DNA of 64,000 nucleotides. It comes from Acidobacteriota bacterium. Its GTDB lineage: Bacteria > Acidobacteriota > Terriglobia > Terriglobales > Acidobacteriaceae. Made by a program: the position numbers and the translations under genes. Positions 45,000 through 54,066 of this stretch are shown in pieces. The first letter of the stretch is position 1. Each line of letters opens with the position of its first letter. The notes under the pieces were generated by a model, which made no database searches, had not been told where the DNA came from, and was given only the letters and a program-made list of their open reading frames with translations. The DNA lies in assembly GCA_003225005.1 (NCBI GenBank), contig QIAN01000048.1, forward strand, positions 1-64,000, given 5' to 3'.

Positions 45000-45187
45000 G
45001 GGAGCAACTTTCTAAGCAACGCCGCTGTAAACTTCAACGGCACGGCCCAGGCGACCACGCATGTCAGCGCCAACCAGCTTATCGCACAGGTCCCGGGCTC
45101 GGCCGACATGAATTCTGGCACGGTGCCGGTTACCGTGACCAAACCCGGTACCGCGGGCGGACCGTACGGCGGCGGCACACTGGCTGA
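45000..45187 (+). pseudogene. Fragment of an IPT/TIG-domain protein
   Basis: One plus-strand frame reads GSNFLSNAAVNFNGTAQATT, HVSANQLIAQVPGSADMNSG and TVPVTVTKPGTAGGPYGGG, an almost complete immunoglobulin-like IPT/TIG repeat of the kind found in large secreted proteins. It starts abruptly at the serA ribosome site and fades after 45187, with no start codon or flanking repeats. It is wedged between two minus-strand genes, so it is a leftover of a larger, lost or displaced gene. Confidence 0.65.
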
Positions 45188-45258
45188 AACTTCATCTCCT
45201 GAACTTTACGATCCACTAGCGAGGATGGCGACTAAGGATCTCCCCGGGCGCCCAGTCC

Positions 45259-46449
45259 TCAAGCTCCGATCAGTTGGCGCTTGTCGGACAGGCTGCCGGC
45301 GTAAACTTCCTGCGCTGCCCGAACCGCCGCGCCGTACTCTACGGGCTTGGCGGTCACTTTCGCTAATACGTGTTCGAGCGCGGCCAGGATGCCAATGGTG
45401 TCGAGGTAGTCGTAGTAGCCGATGTGCGCAATACGGAAGAGCTTGCCTTTCATCTCGCCCTGGCCGTTGGCTACGACGGCATCGAACGATTCGCGGAATT
45501 CCTTCACGATCACGCCGGCGTCGACCCCATCAGGCGAAGCGATGGCAGTCAGCGCCGATGCGGGTCGAGACGCGTAGAGTTTTAATCCCAGCGCCCTGGC
45601 GCCGGCGCGCGTCATCTCGGCGCACAATCCCGCATTACGCACGAGCTCTTGGCCTCCTTGGGCCAGATTTCCGTTGCCCATTTCGCGGATGAAGTGCAGC
45701 GCCGCCCCAAGCGCCGCAAACAGAGAGGTGGCTGGCGTATAGGCGGATTCGCCCTTAGCCGCGGACTTGCGCTCCTTGCGCAGATCAAAATAAAAGCGAG
45801 GTGAAGTGGTGGTCTCCATGCGTTTCCATGCCCGCTCGCTGACGGCGCAGTAAGCCAGGCCGGGAGGCATCATCAGAGCCTTCTGCGAGCCGCCAATGAT
45901 GAAGTCCACCCCCCAGGAATCAACCTCGAGGTGCGTTGTGCCCAGCCCGGTGATGGCGTCCACGATGAATAGGGTGTCGTCTTGGGCGTGCACGATCTTC
46001 GCGATGCGTTCCACGTCGTGTCGCACGCCCGTTGAACTCTCCGTTGCCTGGACGTACACAGCGCGGATGTCGGATGTGAGCTTGGCCTGGATATCATCGA
46101 GCGAGAAGGTCTCGCCGTATGGCCGGCTCAGTACCTCGACTTTGCAACCGAAAGCTTTGGTCAGTTCCGTCCAGCGTTCGCCAAACTTTCCGGCCGTCAG
46201 CACTAGAACCTTGTCACCCGGGGAGGTGAGGTTCGAGACCGAAGCTTCCATCACGCCCGTGCCCGAACACGCCAGCACCAGCACATCATTCCGTGTGCCG
46301 ATGAATTCCTTCATGTCGGCCAGCACACGCTGAAACAGCTCACGGAAGTCAGCGGTGCGATGATGCGCCGTAAACGACGCCATTGCCGTTTGCGCCGCAG
46401 GCAGCAGGGGCGTCGGTCCGGGAGTAAAAAGACGATTTTTGCGCAGCAT
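45259..46449 (-). CDS. Class V aminotransferase (serine/phosphoserine or alanine-glyoxylate type)
   Basis: 396 residues, PLP fold-type I. It begins LFTPGPTPLLP, with SGTGVMEASVSNL, the PLP-Asp loop FIVDAITGLGTTHLEVDSWG and the lysine IIGGSQKALMMPPGLAY. The closest families are alanine-glyoxylate and serine-pyruvate aminotransferases. Because it lies just upstream of serA on the same strand, phosphohydroxypyruvate amination is plausible, as in archaeal and some bacterial serine routes that lack classical SerC. Specificity cannot be read from sequence alone. Confidence 0.88.
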   Translation of the reverse strand: MLRKNRLFTPGPTPLLPAAQTAMASFTAHHRTADFRELFQRVLADMKEFIGTRNDVLVLACSGTGVMEASVSNLTSPGDKVLVLTAGKFGERWTELTKAFGCKVEVLSRPYGETFSLDDIQAKLTSDIRAVYVQATESSTGVRHDVERIAKIVHAQDDTLFIVDAITGLGTTHLEVDSWGVDFIIGGSQKALMMPPGLAYCAVSERAWKRMETTTSPRFYFDLRKERKSAAKGESAYTPATSLFAALGAALHFIREMGNGNLAQGGQELVRNAGLCAEMTRAGARALGLKLYASRPASALTAIASPDGVDAGVIVKEFRESFDAVVANGQGEMKGKLFRIAHIGYYDYLDTIGILAALEHVLAKVTAKPVEYGAAVRAAQEVYAGSLSDKRQLIGA

Positions 46450-46579
46450 TCCGGTAAAGTCCTTGAGATCCTGAAAATACTCGTCTCTAGGAGTTTACCG
46501 GAAGCTGGCAGATGGTTGCACCAGGAACGCCTTACCCTCATCACAACAGTCTCAAGGCAGGCAATGCGCACGCCTGAAT

Positions 46580-46885
46580 TTATCCCCGCGCAGACTTGGA
46601 CGCCAGAATCTCGGGCTTTTTAATTTCCGGAGGTTTCGCGAACAGATCTTGCGCCTTGGCAAAAAGAGCTTTGGCGATCTCGCCTTTCAGGTGCGCATTT
46701 CGGCCACTCTCGTCGGCGAAAGTATCAAAAATGCCATAACTCGACGGTCCCATTTTTATGGCATACCAGGTAATCGTCTCCGGTTCTTTTTCGGCCAGTG
46801 GTTGCGCGGACTTGAGAAATTTCTCCACTTCCTGCTCCTTGCCCGGCTTGGCTTCCAGTTGTGCCCAAATGGCAAGCTTTCCCAT
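46580..46885 (-). CDS. ABM-family putative quinol monooxygenase
   Basis: 101 residues from ATG 46885, preceded by AAGGAGG. Ten open codons upstream are ignored. The antibiotic biosynthesis monooxygenase (dimeric alpha-beta barrel) pattern is clear: LAIWAQLEAKPGKEQEVEKF, TITWYAIKMGPSSYGIFDTF and SGRNAHLKGEIAKALFA. These small proteins oxidise quinols or aromatic compounds, or serve unknown roles. The substrate is unknown. Confidence 0.85.
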   Translation of the reverse strand: MGKLAIWAQLEAKPGKEQEVEKFLKSAQPLAEKEPETITWYAIKMGPSSYGIFDTFADESGRNAHLKGEIAKALFAKAQDLFAKPPEIKKPEILASKSARG

Positions 46886-47084
46886 GGTGATTTTCCTCCT
46901 TGGGATGAGATGCACGAGATAGGCATTCGGTGGCGTATCCGTCTAGAACAACGAATGCTGGACAAAGAGCAGGGTCCTCGAGCTCGCACCTCGGCCCAAT
47001 AAGGCGAGTCAGTGGGGAAGTGCAAAATATTTTCCCGCCTAACATTCGGTCAGGGTCCACAACGCCAACCGCTATAATCGCACC

Positions 47085-47543
47085 ATGAGCCTCGTCGACC
47101 AGATCCAGAAAGACATCACGACCGCCATGAAAGCGCGCGAAGAGCAGCGCCTGTCCACTCTTCGGATGGTCAAGAGCGCGCTGAAAAACCGCGAAATCGA
47201 GAAAATGGCGCCCCTCGACGATAAAGAATCCCAGGCCGTGCTGACCACGCTGATCAAACAGCGCAAGGAGTCCGTCGAGCAGTTCACCAAGGGCGGACGC
47301 CAGGAGATGGCTGACAAAGAAACCGCCGAGATCGGCATCATCGAGGCCTATCTACCGAAAGCCGCGGGCGAGGCCGAAGTCGACGCTGGGGTGAAGGCGG
47401 TGATTGCTGAAATGGGCTCGCCCGGCATGAAAGATATGGGTACGGTGATGAAAAACGTCATGGCCCGCTTCGCCGGAGCTGGCATGCGCGTGGATGGCAA
47501 GATGGTCAGTGAAATCGTCAAGCGGGAGCTGGCGGGGAAGTAG
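47085..47543 (+). CDS. GatB/YqeY domain-containing protein
   Basis: 152 residues, the stand-alone YqeY form of the tRNA-amidotransferase tail domain: IQKDITTAMKAREEQRLSTL, RMVKSALKNREIEK, EAYLPKAAGEAEVDAGVKAV and MKDMGTVMKNVMARF. It probably binds tRNA, but its role is not firmly known. ATG 47085, convergent with rsmI. Confidence 0.93.
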   Translation: MSLVDQIQKDITTAMKAREEQRLSTLRMVKSALKNREIEKMAPLDDKESQAVLTTLIKQRKESVEQFTKGGRQEMADKETAEIGIIEAYLPKAAGEAEVDAGVKAVIAEMGSPGMKDMGTVMKNVMARFAGAGMRVDGKMVSEIVKRELAGK

Positions 47544-47549
47544 CGCAGT

Positions 47550-48476
47550 TCACCTGCTCCTCTGCAGCTCCCGATACGCTGCGCTCTTCGAAACGCCCCG
47601 CTCTTTGGCCGCTTTCTTCAGGGCCGCCTTCTCGTCGACCTTCTCTGCTGCCATGATCTGTTCAACCCTCTGGCGGACGCTTACCCGTGACTCCGCAGAA
47701 ACCTGAGCCGGCGCTTCCTCAGCCTTACCAATCAGCAGCGTGATCTCCCCCTTCACTCCATCCCGCGATTTCAACGTCTCCACCACCTCCCCCGCCCGCC
47801 CGCGTAGAAACTCCTCATGCAGCTTGGTCACTTCCCGCGCAATCACGACATGCCGCAGCGCCCCCAGAACCTCGACGACATCTTCCAGAGTCTCTACGAT
47901 TCTGTGGGGAGTCTCGTAGAAAACCTGCGTGCGCGGCGAACTCTTGATCGCCTCCAGCGCCGCCCGCCGCTCCCCCCGCTTCGCCGGAAGAAATCCACTG
48001 AAGCGGAACGAATCCGTGGGCAGCCCACTCGCCACCAGTGCAGCCAGAAACGCCGCCGCCCCCGGAATTGGGACAACCGGCACACGGTGCCGAATTGCCA
48101 GCGACACCAAGCGAAATCCCGGATCAGAAATTCCCGGCATTCCGGCATCGCTCACCAGAGCGAGGCTCCCACCTTCCTGCATTGCCTTGACCAGTTCTGC
48201 TGAGCGCGTCATCTCATTATGCTGGTGATAGCTGATGGTGCGGGTGGTGATGCCGTAGTGGTTGAGCAACTTCTGGGTCTGCCGCGTATCTTCGCAGGCG
48301 ATCACATCTACTTCCTTCAAGACTCGCACAGCCCGCAGAGTGATGTCCTCCAGATTGCCGATGGGCGTGCCCACCAGGTAGAGCGCCGCTCCTTGATCAA
48401 GGTCACGGCGATTGCGATCCCCGGGCGCGGCGTCACTCGCTTGAGCCTCATCCGATCGGTGCACGGTTGATTTCAT
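47550..48476 (-). CDS. rsmI: 16S rRNA (cytidine-1402 2'-O) methyltransferase
   Basis: 308 residues from ATG 48476 (seven further open codons upstream). It is a tetrapyrrole-methylase fold: LYLVGTPIGNLEDITLRA, VIACEDTRQTQKLLNHYG, GMPGISDPGFRLV and YETPHRIVETLEDV. It methylates C1402 in the ribosome decoding centre. The C-terminus ends in an extra basic helix (AAEKVDEKAALKKAAKERGV) common in this family. Confidence 0.95.
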   Translation of the reverse strand: MKSTVHRSDEAQASDAAPGDRNRRDLDQGAALYLVGTPIGNLEDITLRAVRVLKEVDVIACEDTRQTQKLLNHYGITTRTISYHQHNEMTRSAELVKAMQEGGSLALVSDAGMPGISDPGFRLVSLAIRHRVPVVPIPGAAAFLAALVASGLPTDSFRFSGFLPAKRGERRAALEAIKSSPRTQVFYETPHRIVETLEDVVEVLGALRHVVIAREVTKLHEEFLRGRAGEVVETLKSRDGVKGEITLLIGKAEEAPAQVSAESRVSVRQRVEQIMAAEKVDEKAALKKAAKERGVSKSAAYRELQRSR

Positions 48477-48620
48477 GTGCCGAAGTCTATCATTCAAAGT
48501 TTAGCCCTGACTGGGCCCCTGACTGGGCAGCCTGGATTGACGCCAGTGAAGCCGCACCCCTAAAATCAAAATGCAAGCCGTGAGTGCCCTCACAAGAATC
48601 TTATTTAAGTCTTACGCCCC

Positions 48621-48980
48621 ATGCCCCTTTACGAATACGAGTGTAAGAAGTGCCACCACCGCTTTGAGAGAATCCAGAAATTTTCCGACCGGATGGTCAA
48701 GAAATGTCCGGACTGCGGGGGCCCGGTCGAGCAGATGATCTCCGCCCCGGCGGTGCAGTTCAAAGGCTCGGGATGGTATGTCACCGATTACGCGAAGAAG
48801 TCTTCTGCGCAATCCTCTTCGGACGGTTCCGGCACAGACTCCAAGAAGGAAGATAAGCCCAAGTCAGAAAGTTCCTCGAAAGAGGGATCTTCCAAGGAGG
48901 GCTCGTCGAAAGAAGTCTCTTCTAAAGAAAGTGGCTCGAAGGAAAGTTTTTCGAAAAAGGCCGAGAAGCACAGGTCGTAG
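48621..48980 (+). CDS. FmdB-type zinc ribbon protein with Ser/Lys/Glu repeat tail
   Basis: 119 residues. Residues 1-45 are an FmdB-like zinc ribbon with CKKCHHRF and CPDCGGPV, followed by a short conserved GSGWYVTDY. The last 60 residues are low complexity: tandem SSKEG/SSKEV/SSKES units that are probably disordered. Function is unknown. ATG 48621. Confidence 0.88.
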   Translation: MPLYEYECKKCHHRFERIQKFSDRMVKKCPDCGGPVEQMISAPAVQFKGSGWYVTDYAKKSSAQSSSDGSGTDSKKEDKPKSESSSKEGSSKEGSSKEVSSKESGSKESFSKKAEKHRS

Positions 48981-49073
48981 ACCCCGTCTCGCCTCCGCTC
49001 TGCCTTCCTGTTCCCTGCGGTTTCAGGTTCTCGACCCCAGTACTCAGTGCCCGCGACTTCGGTACTGCCGTTT

Positions 49074-51323
49074 CTACTTCAACTCCTGCTCAAAATGATC
49101 TTCGATCATATGGAACAGGTGAATGCGAGCCTCGGGACCAGCAATACCGTGGGTCTTATTCGGATACACCATTAACTGGAACTTCTTGCCGGCCTTGATC
49201 AACGCGTCAATCATCTGCATGCTGTTCTGGAAGTGCACGTTGTCATCGCTGGTGCCGTGGGCCAGCAGCAGCGCCCCGTGCAGCTTGGCGGCCGACTTTG
49301 TTACATCGGATTCCGCATATCCTTTCGCGTCGTCCTGCGACAAACCCAGGTATCGCTCAGTATAAATCGTGTCATAGTTCAGTTGATTCGTCACCGGAGC
49401 CACCGCCACGCCGGCGCGGAAGATTTCCGAGTGTGTCATGGCATAAATCGTCATCGAGCCGCCGTTCGACCAGCCCCAAATCGCCATGCGGTCCCGATCC
49501 AGCTGCGGATACTGCGCAAAAAGCTGATCCAGCGCGGTGAGCTGATCCTGCAATTCGATCGCGCCAAACTCATGCCGGATCGCAGTCTGGAACTTACGAT
49601 CGCGCCCCGGCGTCCCGCGGTTGTCGACGGCAAAGATGGCGAAACCTTTTCGGATCAGAATCTGATCGAAGAGTTCGCCAGAGCCGCCCCAGCCCTTAAG
49701 CACCATCTGCCCGGCAGGGCCACCGTATATGTTCACGATCAGCGGGATCTTGCCACCGGCCGGCGAGTCCGCCGGCAAGAGCAAACGCCCATAGAGAGTG
49801 CTGCCGTCGTCCGCTTTGAACTCTAGAAATTTCGGAGCGCTCACTCCATAAGCGGACACGCTGCGCGCTTGCCACACCGGGCTGCACGATGCGCCCAGCG
49901 CACACACAGATAGCCGAGGCGGCGCAAGCACATTCGAGTACGTGTCGGCGTAGTGCTTGCCGTCGTCGGAGAACTCGCCAAAGTGCATTCCTTCGTCGTG
50001 AGTTAGCGCCTGCATACCCGAACCGTCGAGCTTCACCGAGAACAAGTGCCGCTGCCGCGGGTCATCCTGGTTCGCGGCGAACAGCACAAGGCCCGCCGCG
50101 TCATCCACTGCCTGCACTCCCAGCACCTCAAAGTCGCCCTGGGTCAATTGCCGCTCCAGCTTGGCATCCGCCGTCAGCGGATTTTGCTTGTCAAAACGGT
50201 AGAGGTAGAGATGCGTGTGCCCGTCGCGCCAGCTCGACCACAAGAAGCGGTCTCCCGATTTCAGGATCTTGAAGTCGTCATTCACGTTGATCCACGCGCC
50301 CGGACTGGTCTCGGTTAAAACCTTTGCGGACTTGCCCGAGTTCGCGTCCACGAAATATAAATCCATCTTGTCCTGCGTGCGATTAAGCACTTCAGCCCAA
50401 AGCAGCCCCGCGCGCACCCAGCCAAAACGCGGAATGTAGGTATCGCGATCCTCAGTCAGCGAGATCCACCGAATCTTGGCGTTGTCCGTCTTCACGATCC
50501 CCAGCTTCACCACCGGGTTGGGATCTCCCACCTTGGGATATTTCTCGTAGTCCACCGTCGCATGAGTAGGTATCCAATCGGTGATGGGATAGGCGGGCAC
50601 CTTGGTCTCGTCCATGTGCAGGAATACGATCTCCTTATTGTCGGGTGACCAAAAGTAGTTGCTTCGCACCGCCAGCTCTTCGGCATAAACCCAGTCGATA
50701 TCGCCGTTGAACAGGTTGTCAGCTTTGTCTTTGGTGAGTTGCTTTTCATCTTTGCCGTTCACCGGTCGTAGATACAAGTTATGTTTGCGCAGGTATGAGA
50801 CATGGCTGCCGTCCGGAGAAAACTTAGGGTCTCCGGTGGGGTCGGGAGCCGATGTGAACTGCACTGCGGTGGCGCTGTTCAAGTCATAGAGCCAAAGCTG
50901 TCCCTGCGAATCAAAGATCAGATGCTTCGAATCCGGAGCCCACAGGTAGGCGGCTACGTGATACCGGGTAAGGCGCTCTTTTTCCCGCTCGTTGGTGACT
51001 TTGTTGTAATCGGGAGCCAGTGACGCCAGCTTGGCGGCGCTGACCAATACTTTCTTTTCGCCGGTGGCCGCATCCACATACCAAAGCTCGCCTTTTTCGC
51101 CGTCACCATCCCGTTGGACGAATGAAAGTTTCGTGCCGTCCGGACTCCACTCCATGGATTCGGGGCCACGTCCGGTTAAACCACCGGGTGCGAAGATGCT
51201 TTCAATGGTGAGCGGCTGTACGCCTTGCGGCGCGGAAGATTGTCCCGCAGCCGGCGGAACCACGAAGGGCGTCGTTAGGACCAGCAGTGGGGCGAGCACA
51301 ACAATGAGCGCAAAACGCTTCAC
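49074..51323 (-). CDS. Dipeptidyl peptidase IV-like serine peptidase (S9B)
   Basis: 749 residues from GTG 51323, preceded by CAGGAGTCC. The open frame reaches 51440, but the signal peptide (FALIVVLAPLLVLTTPF) begins at this GTG. The N-terminal beta-propeller (for example SMEWSPDGTKLSFVQRDGDG and LYVRDL-like blades) is followed by the alpha/beta hydrolase with the nucleophile GWSNGGSMTIYAM and the catalytic His in PNKTHGI; the Asp is in HGTSDDNVHFQNS. It is a secreted or periplasmic enzyme cutting X-Pro dipeptides. Confidence 0.93.
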   Translation of the reverse strand: MKRFALIVVLAPLLVLTTPFVVPPAAGQSSAPQGVQPLTIESIFAPGGLTGRGPESMEWSPDGTKLSFVQRDGDGEKGELWYVDAATGEKKVLVSAAKLASLAPDYNKVTNEREKERLTRYHVAAYLWAPDSKHLIFDSQGQLWLYDLNSATAVQFTSAPDPTGDPKFSPDGSHVSYLRKHNLYLRPVNGKDEKQLTKDKADNLFNGDIDWVYAEELAVRSNYFWSPDNKEIVFLHMDETKVPAYPITDWIPTHATVDYEKYPKVGDPNPVVKLGIVKTDNAKIRWISLTEDRDTYIPRFGWVRAGLLWAEVLNRTQDKMDLYFVDANSGKSAKVLTETSPGAWINVNDDFKILKSGDRFLWSSWRDGHTHLYLYRFDKQNPLTADAKLERQLTQGDFEVLGVQAVDDAAGLVLFAANQDDPRQRHLFSVKLDGSGMQALTHDEGMHFGEFSDDGKHYADTYSNVLAPPRLSVCALGASCSPVWQARSVSAYGVSAPKFLEFKADDGSTLYGRLLLPADSPAGGKIPLIVNIYGGPAGQMVLKGWGGSGELFDQILIRKGFAIFAVDNRGTPGRDRKFQTAIRHEFGAIELQDQLTALDQLFAQYPQLDRDRMAIWGWSNGGSMTIYAMTHSEIFRAGVAVAPVTNQLNYDTIYTERYLGLSQDDAKGYAESDVTKSAAKLHGALLLAHGTSDDNVHFQNSMQMIDALIKAGKKFQLMVYPNKTHGIAGPEARIHLFHMIEDHFEQELK

Positions 51324-51474
51324 CAGGGACTCCTGCCAAGAGAATTGACTGCCTGCAAGATGCCGCAGAAGGAAGAACCGCCGGATGAGTGTACACCCTG
51401 AGAACGCCACCAGTCGTGTCCTTCGGTCGAATTGCGGCATGCAGGTGCTAAAATGATGGCAGCTTCATTCCCCG

Positions 51475-52602
51475 ATGCTTCCTGACATCGAAAACCTGTT
51501 GAAACTGCAAGACGCGGACAAGGAAATGCGCCGCCTGCAGGAGGAAATCGCCGAATTGCCCAAGCGTGTCGCCGCTATCGAACAGAAACTGGCCGGCACC
51601 AAAGCTCAATTGGAAAGGGCGCAAGCCAGCGTCAAGGCTGATGAAGCAGCCCGCCGCCAGCAGGAGACTTCCATTCAGGATTTTCGCGCTAAAATCTCCA
51701 AATACCGCGATCAGTCGCTCGAGGTAAAGACCAACGATCAATACAAAGCGCTTCTGCATGAGATTCAATTCGCGGAGAAAGAAATTGCCGCCGCTGAGGA
51801 CAAGATTCTCGAGCTCATGTTGAACACGGATGCTCGCGAAAAAGAAGTAAAACTCGCACAGGCTGAACTGAAGGCCGAGACTGCCGAAATCGAGAAAGAG
51901 ACGGCCGACGCCCACCAACGAACCGCGGAAGATCAAAAGCAACTGACCGAATGGCGCGCCCAACGTGACCAACTGCGGGGGGGAATTGATGCCGACCTAT
52001 TGCGCCACTACGAACGAGTCGCCAAATTCCGCGGAACCGGCATTTCGGAAGCGTTTGATCACAAGTGCACGACATGCCAGGTCATGCTGCGCCCACAGAC
52101 CTACAATGAGGTCCGCACTGGGCAGCACGCTGTCGTATGCGATTCCTGTCAGCGCATCCTCTATTTCAATCCTGCCCATGAACTCGCCGCGAATAAGCCG
52201 GTGGCAGCGCGTCCTCGCCGCCATCATCCCAAAATGGACGCCAAACAGGCCTGGTATTACCGCAGCGAGTATGGCGAAGCGGGAGAGACCTACCTCTGCT
52301 TCATCAAGAGCCAGGGCCAATGCACTCGCCGGGTCTACGACGTTCATAACGGGCGGCAGGTCGGTGATATCCTCATCCGTGAGGGCGAGTATCACGCGGC
52401 CTTTCCCGTAGACCTTGCGGACGCTATTCGCCTGAACGGAAGCTGGGACGAGACCGACTTGGAAGCATGGGGTACGGAACTCCCTATGGTCGTCCTCGAT
52501 GCCCTGCAAGCCGACCTCGATGCTGCGCGGGCCGAAGCCAGCGCTGCCGCATCTCATACCAAGCGCGCCGCTCCAGCTGCGACTGAGCAAGCCGCAAGCT
52601 AA
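51475..52602 (+). CDS. Coiled-coil C4 zinc-ribbon protein with an added C-terminal region
   Basis: 375 residues, ATG 51475. Residues about 1-170 form a long antiparallel coiled coil (LLKLQDADKEMRRLQEEIAE) and residues about 195-240 the zinc ribbon (CTTCQVMLRP and VVCDSCQRILYF), as in the widespread CT398-like/zf-RING_7 proteins of about 240 residues. About 130 further residues follow, with a conserved-looking core (QAWYYRSEYGEAGETYLCFI, then GDILIREGEYHAAF) and an Ala-rich tail. The coiled-coil part probably binds DNA or secretion machinery. The role of the extra region is unknown. Confidence 0.88.
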   Translation: MLPDIENLLKLQDADKEMRRLQEEIAELPKRVAAIEQKLAGTKAQLERAQASVKADEAARRQQETSIQDFRAKISKYRDQSLEVKTNDQYKALLHEIQFAEKEIAAAEDKILELMLNTDAREKEVKLAQAELKAETAEIEKETADAHQRTAEDQKQLTEWRAQRDQLRGGIDADLLRHYERVAKFRGTGISEAFDHKCTTCQVMLRPQTYNEVRTGQHAVVCDSCQRILYFNPAHELAANKPVAARPRRHHPKMDAKQAWYYRSEYGEAGETYLCFIKSQGQCTRRVYDVHNGRQVGDILIREGEYHAAFPVDLADAIRLNGSWDETDLEAWGTELPMVVLDALQADLDAARAEASAAASHTKRAAPAATEQAAS

Positions 52603-52708
52603 AGTTCTCCTACAACTTCTTAGATCACCCTGCGTTTCGAAGGGCATCGCCTGAGCTGGGGCGACCGGGTTCCATCCTTGAGGAAGAGTCGCGGTTTAAG
52701 ATTTCATC

Positions 52709-53908
52709 ATGTCTAAAAGGATTACCGCAAGCGCCGCGAACCTCCCTACGGTGAAAGTTTCCGCTCGCGGCGCGGCCCGCCTTCAAGACGGCCACGTCTG
52801 GGTCTATCGCTCCGACGTTGTTTCCGCGGAGGGAGTTTCTCCCGGCTCTCTCATCACAGTCACAGACCATCGCGGCCAGGCGCTCGGTATGGCGCTCTAT
52901 TCCAGCGCCTCGCAGATCGCTATTCGCCTCATTTCCCGCGAGCCTGTCGCGGATCTTCCGGCTCTGCTGCGCAAGCGAATTGCTGCGGCGATTGGCTATC
53001 GCGAACCCCTCATCCGCGATACCGATGCCTATCGGGTCATCTTCAGCGAAGCCGACTTCCTGCCTGGCCTCATCGTCGATCGTTACAACGACGTACTCTC
53101 GGTTCAAATCCTCACCCAAGCGATGGATACCGCGCAAGTTCGCGAAACCATCATTTCTGACTTGGCCGCTCGCTTACAGCCAGCTTCTATCTTCGAACGC
53201 GTCGATCCGCGAATACGGGAGCTCGAACAGCTGCCGCCGCGTGATTCCTCCCGGCTGCACGGCGAAAGAGCGACCGCCATCTTCACCATGAACGGCGTCC
53301 AGTTTCACTATGACGCACTCCGAGGGCAGAAGACCGGCGCCTTCCTCGATCAACGGGAGAATTACGCCGCCGCTGCTCTATATGCCGGCGGAGAGGCGCT
53401 CGACGTCTTCTGTTATCAGGGCGGATTCGCCCTGCACCTGGCTCCAGGCTGCTCTTCCATCACGGGCGTCGATAGTTCCCGTCCGGCGCTGGAAATGGCC
53501 GACCAGAACGCAGCCCTGAATCATCGCGACATTGCATGGATCGAAGCCAATGCTTTCGACCTTCTCCGGGACTATGCCGGCTCGGGACGCCGTTACGACA
53601 CCATCGTCGTTGACCCTCCCGCATTCGCCAAGTCGAAGCGCGACCTCGATACTGCTCTGCGTGGTTATAAAGAGCTAAATCTTCGCGCTCTCAAAATGCT
53701 CCGGCCCGGCGGTCTGCTTGTGACTTGTTGCTGCTCATACCATGTCAGCCCAGCCGACTTCGTTCAAATGCTTGCCGAGGCTTCGCGCGATGCCCACCGA
53801 GGCCTGCGAATCGTCGAGTTGCGCGGGCAGGCAAAGGACCATCCGGTGCTGCTGAATGTGCCCGAAACGTCGTACCTAAAGTGCGTGATAGCGCATGTAA
53901 GTAATTGA
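52709..53908 (+). CDS. RlmI-like class I SAM-dependent rRNA methyltransferase
   Basis: 399 residues, ATG 52709. An N-terminal PUA domain (VKVSARGAARLQDGHVWVYR) precedes the Rossmann methyltransferase. The SAM loop is ALDVFCYQGGFALHL and the catalytic VVDPPAFAKSKRDL is followed by LLVTCCCSYHVSP. This resembles RlmI, which makes m5C in 23S rRNA. A Cys-rich end of the TCCCSYH type suggests a Cys-based mechanism. The exact target base is not certain. Confidence 0.9.
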   Translation: MSKRITASAANLPTVKVSARGAARLQDGHVWVYRSDVVSAEGVSPGSLITVTDHRGQALGMALYSSASQIAIRLISREPVADLPALLRKRIAAAIGYREPLIRDTDAYRVIFSEADFLPGLIVDRYNDVLSVQILTQAMDTAQVRETIISDLAARLQPASIFERVDPRIRELEQLPPRDSSRLHGERATAIFTMNGVQFHYDALRGQKTGAFLDQRENYAAAALYAGGEALDVFCYQGGFALHLAPGCSSITGVDSSRPALEMADQNAALNHRDIAWIEANAFDLLRDYAGSGRRYDTIVVDPPAFAKSKRDLDTALRGYKELNLRALKMLRPGGLLVTCCCSYHVSPADFVQMLAEASRDAHRGLRIVELRGQAKDHPVLLNVPETSYLKCVIAHVSN

Positions 53909-53928
53909 AAATGCATCCCAAGTAGTAC

Positions 53929-53957
53929 TTGACAACAATGCACTCAATTTTTATGCT
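53929..53957 (+). promoter_or_regulatory. Promoter of hsp20
   Basis: TTGACA (53929-53934), a 17-base spacer, then TATGCT (53952-53957), a strong sigma-70 type pair about 110 bases before the hsp20 start. No CIRCE element is visible, so heat control, if present, must act otherwise. Confidence 0.7.
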
Positions 53958-54066
53958 TCTTTTACGCTAACCAGGCATCTGATAGGTGAACGAAGCCCGC
54001 TGTCCCGAGCTTCTTAACAACGTCAGTTCTTAACAAATTAAGGACTTCTGAAGGAGGAATTTAGCC

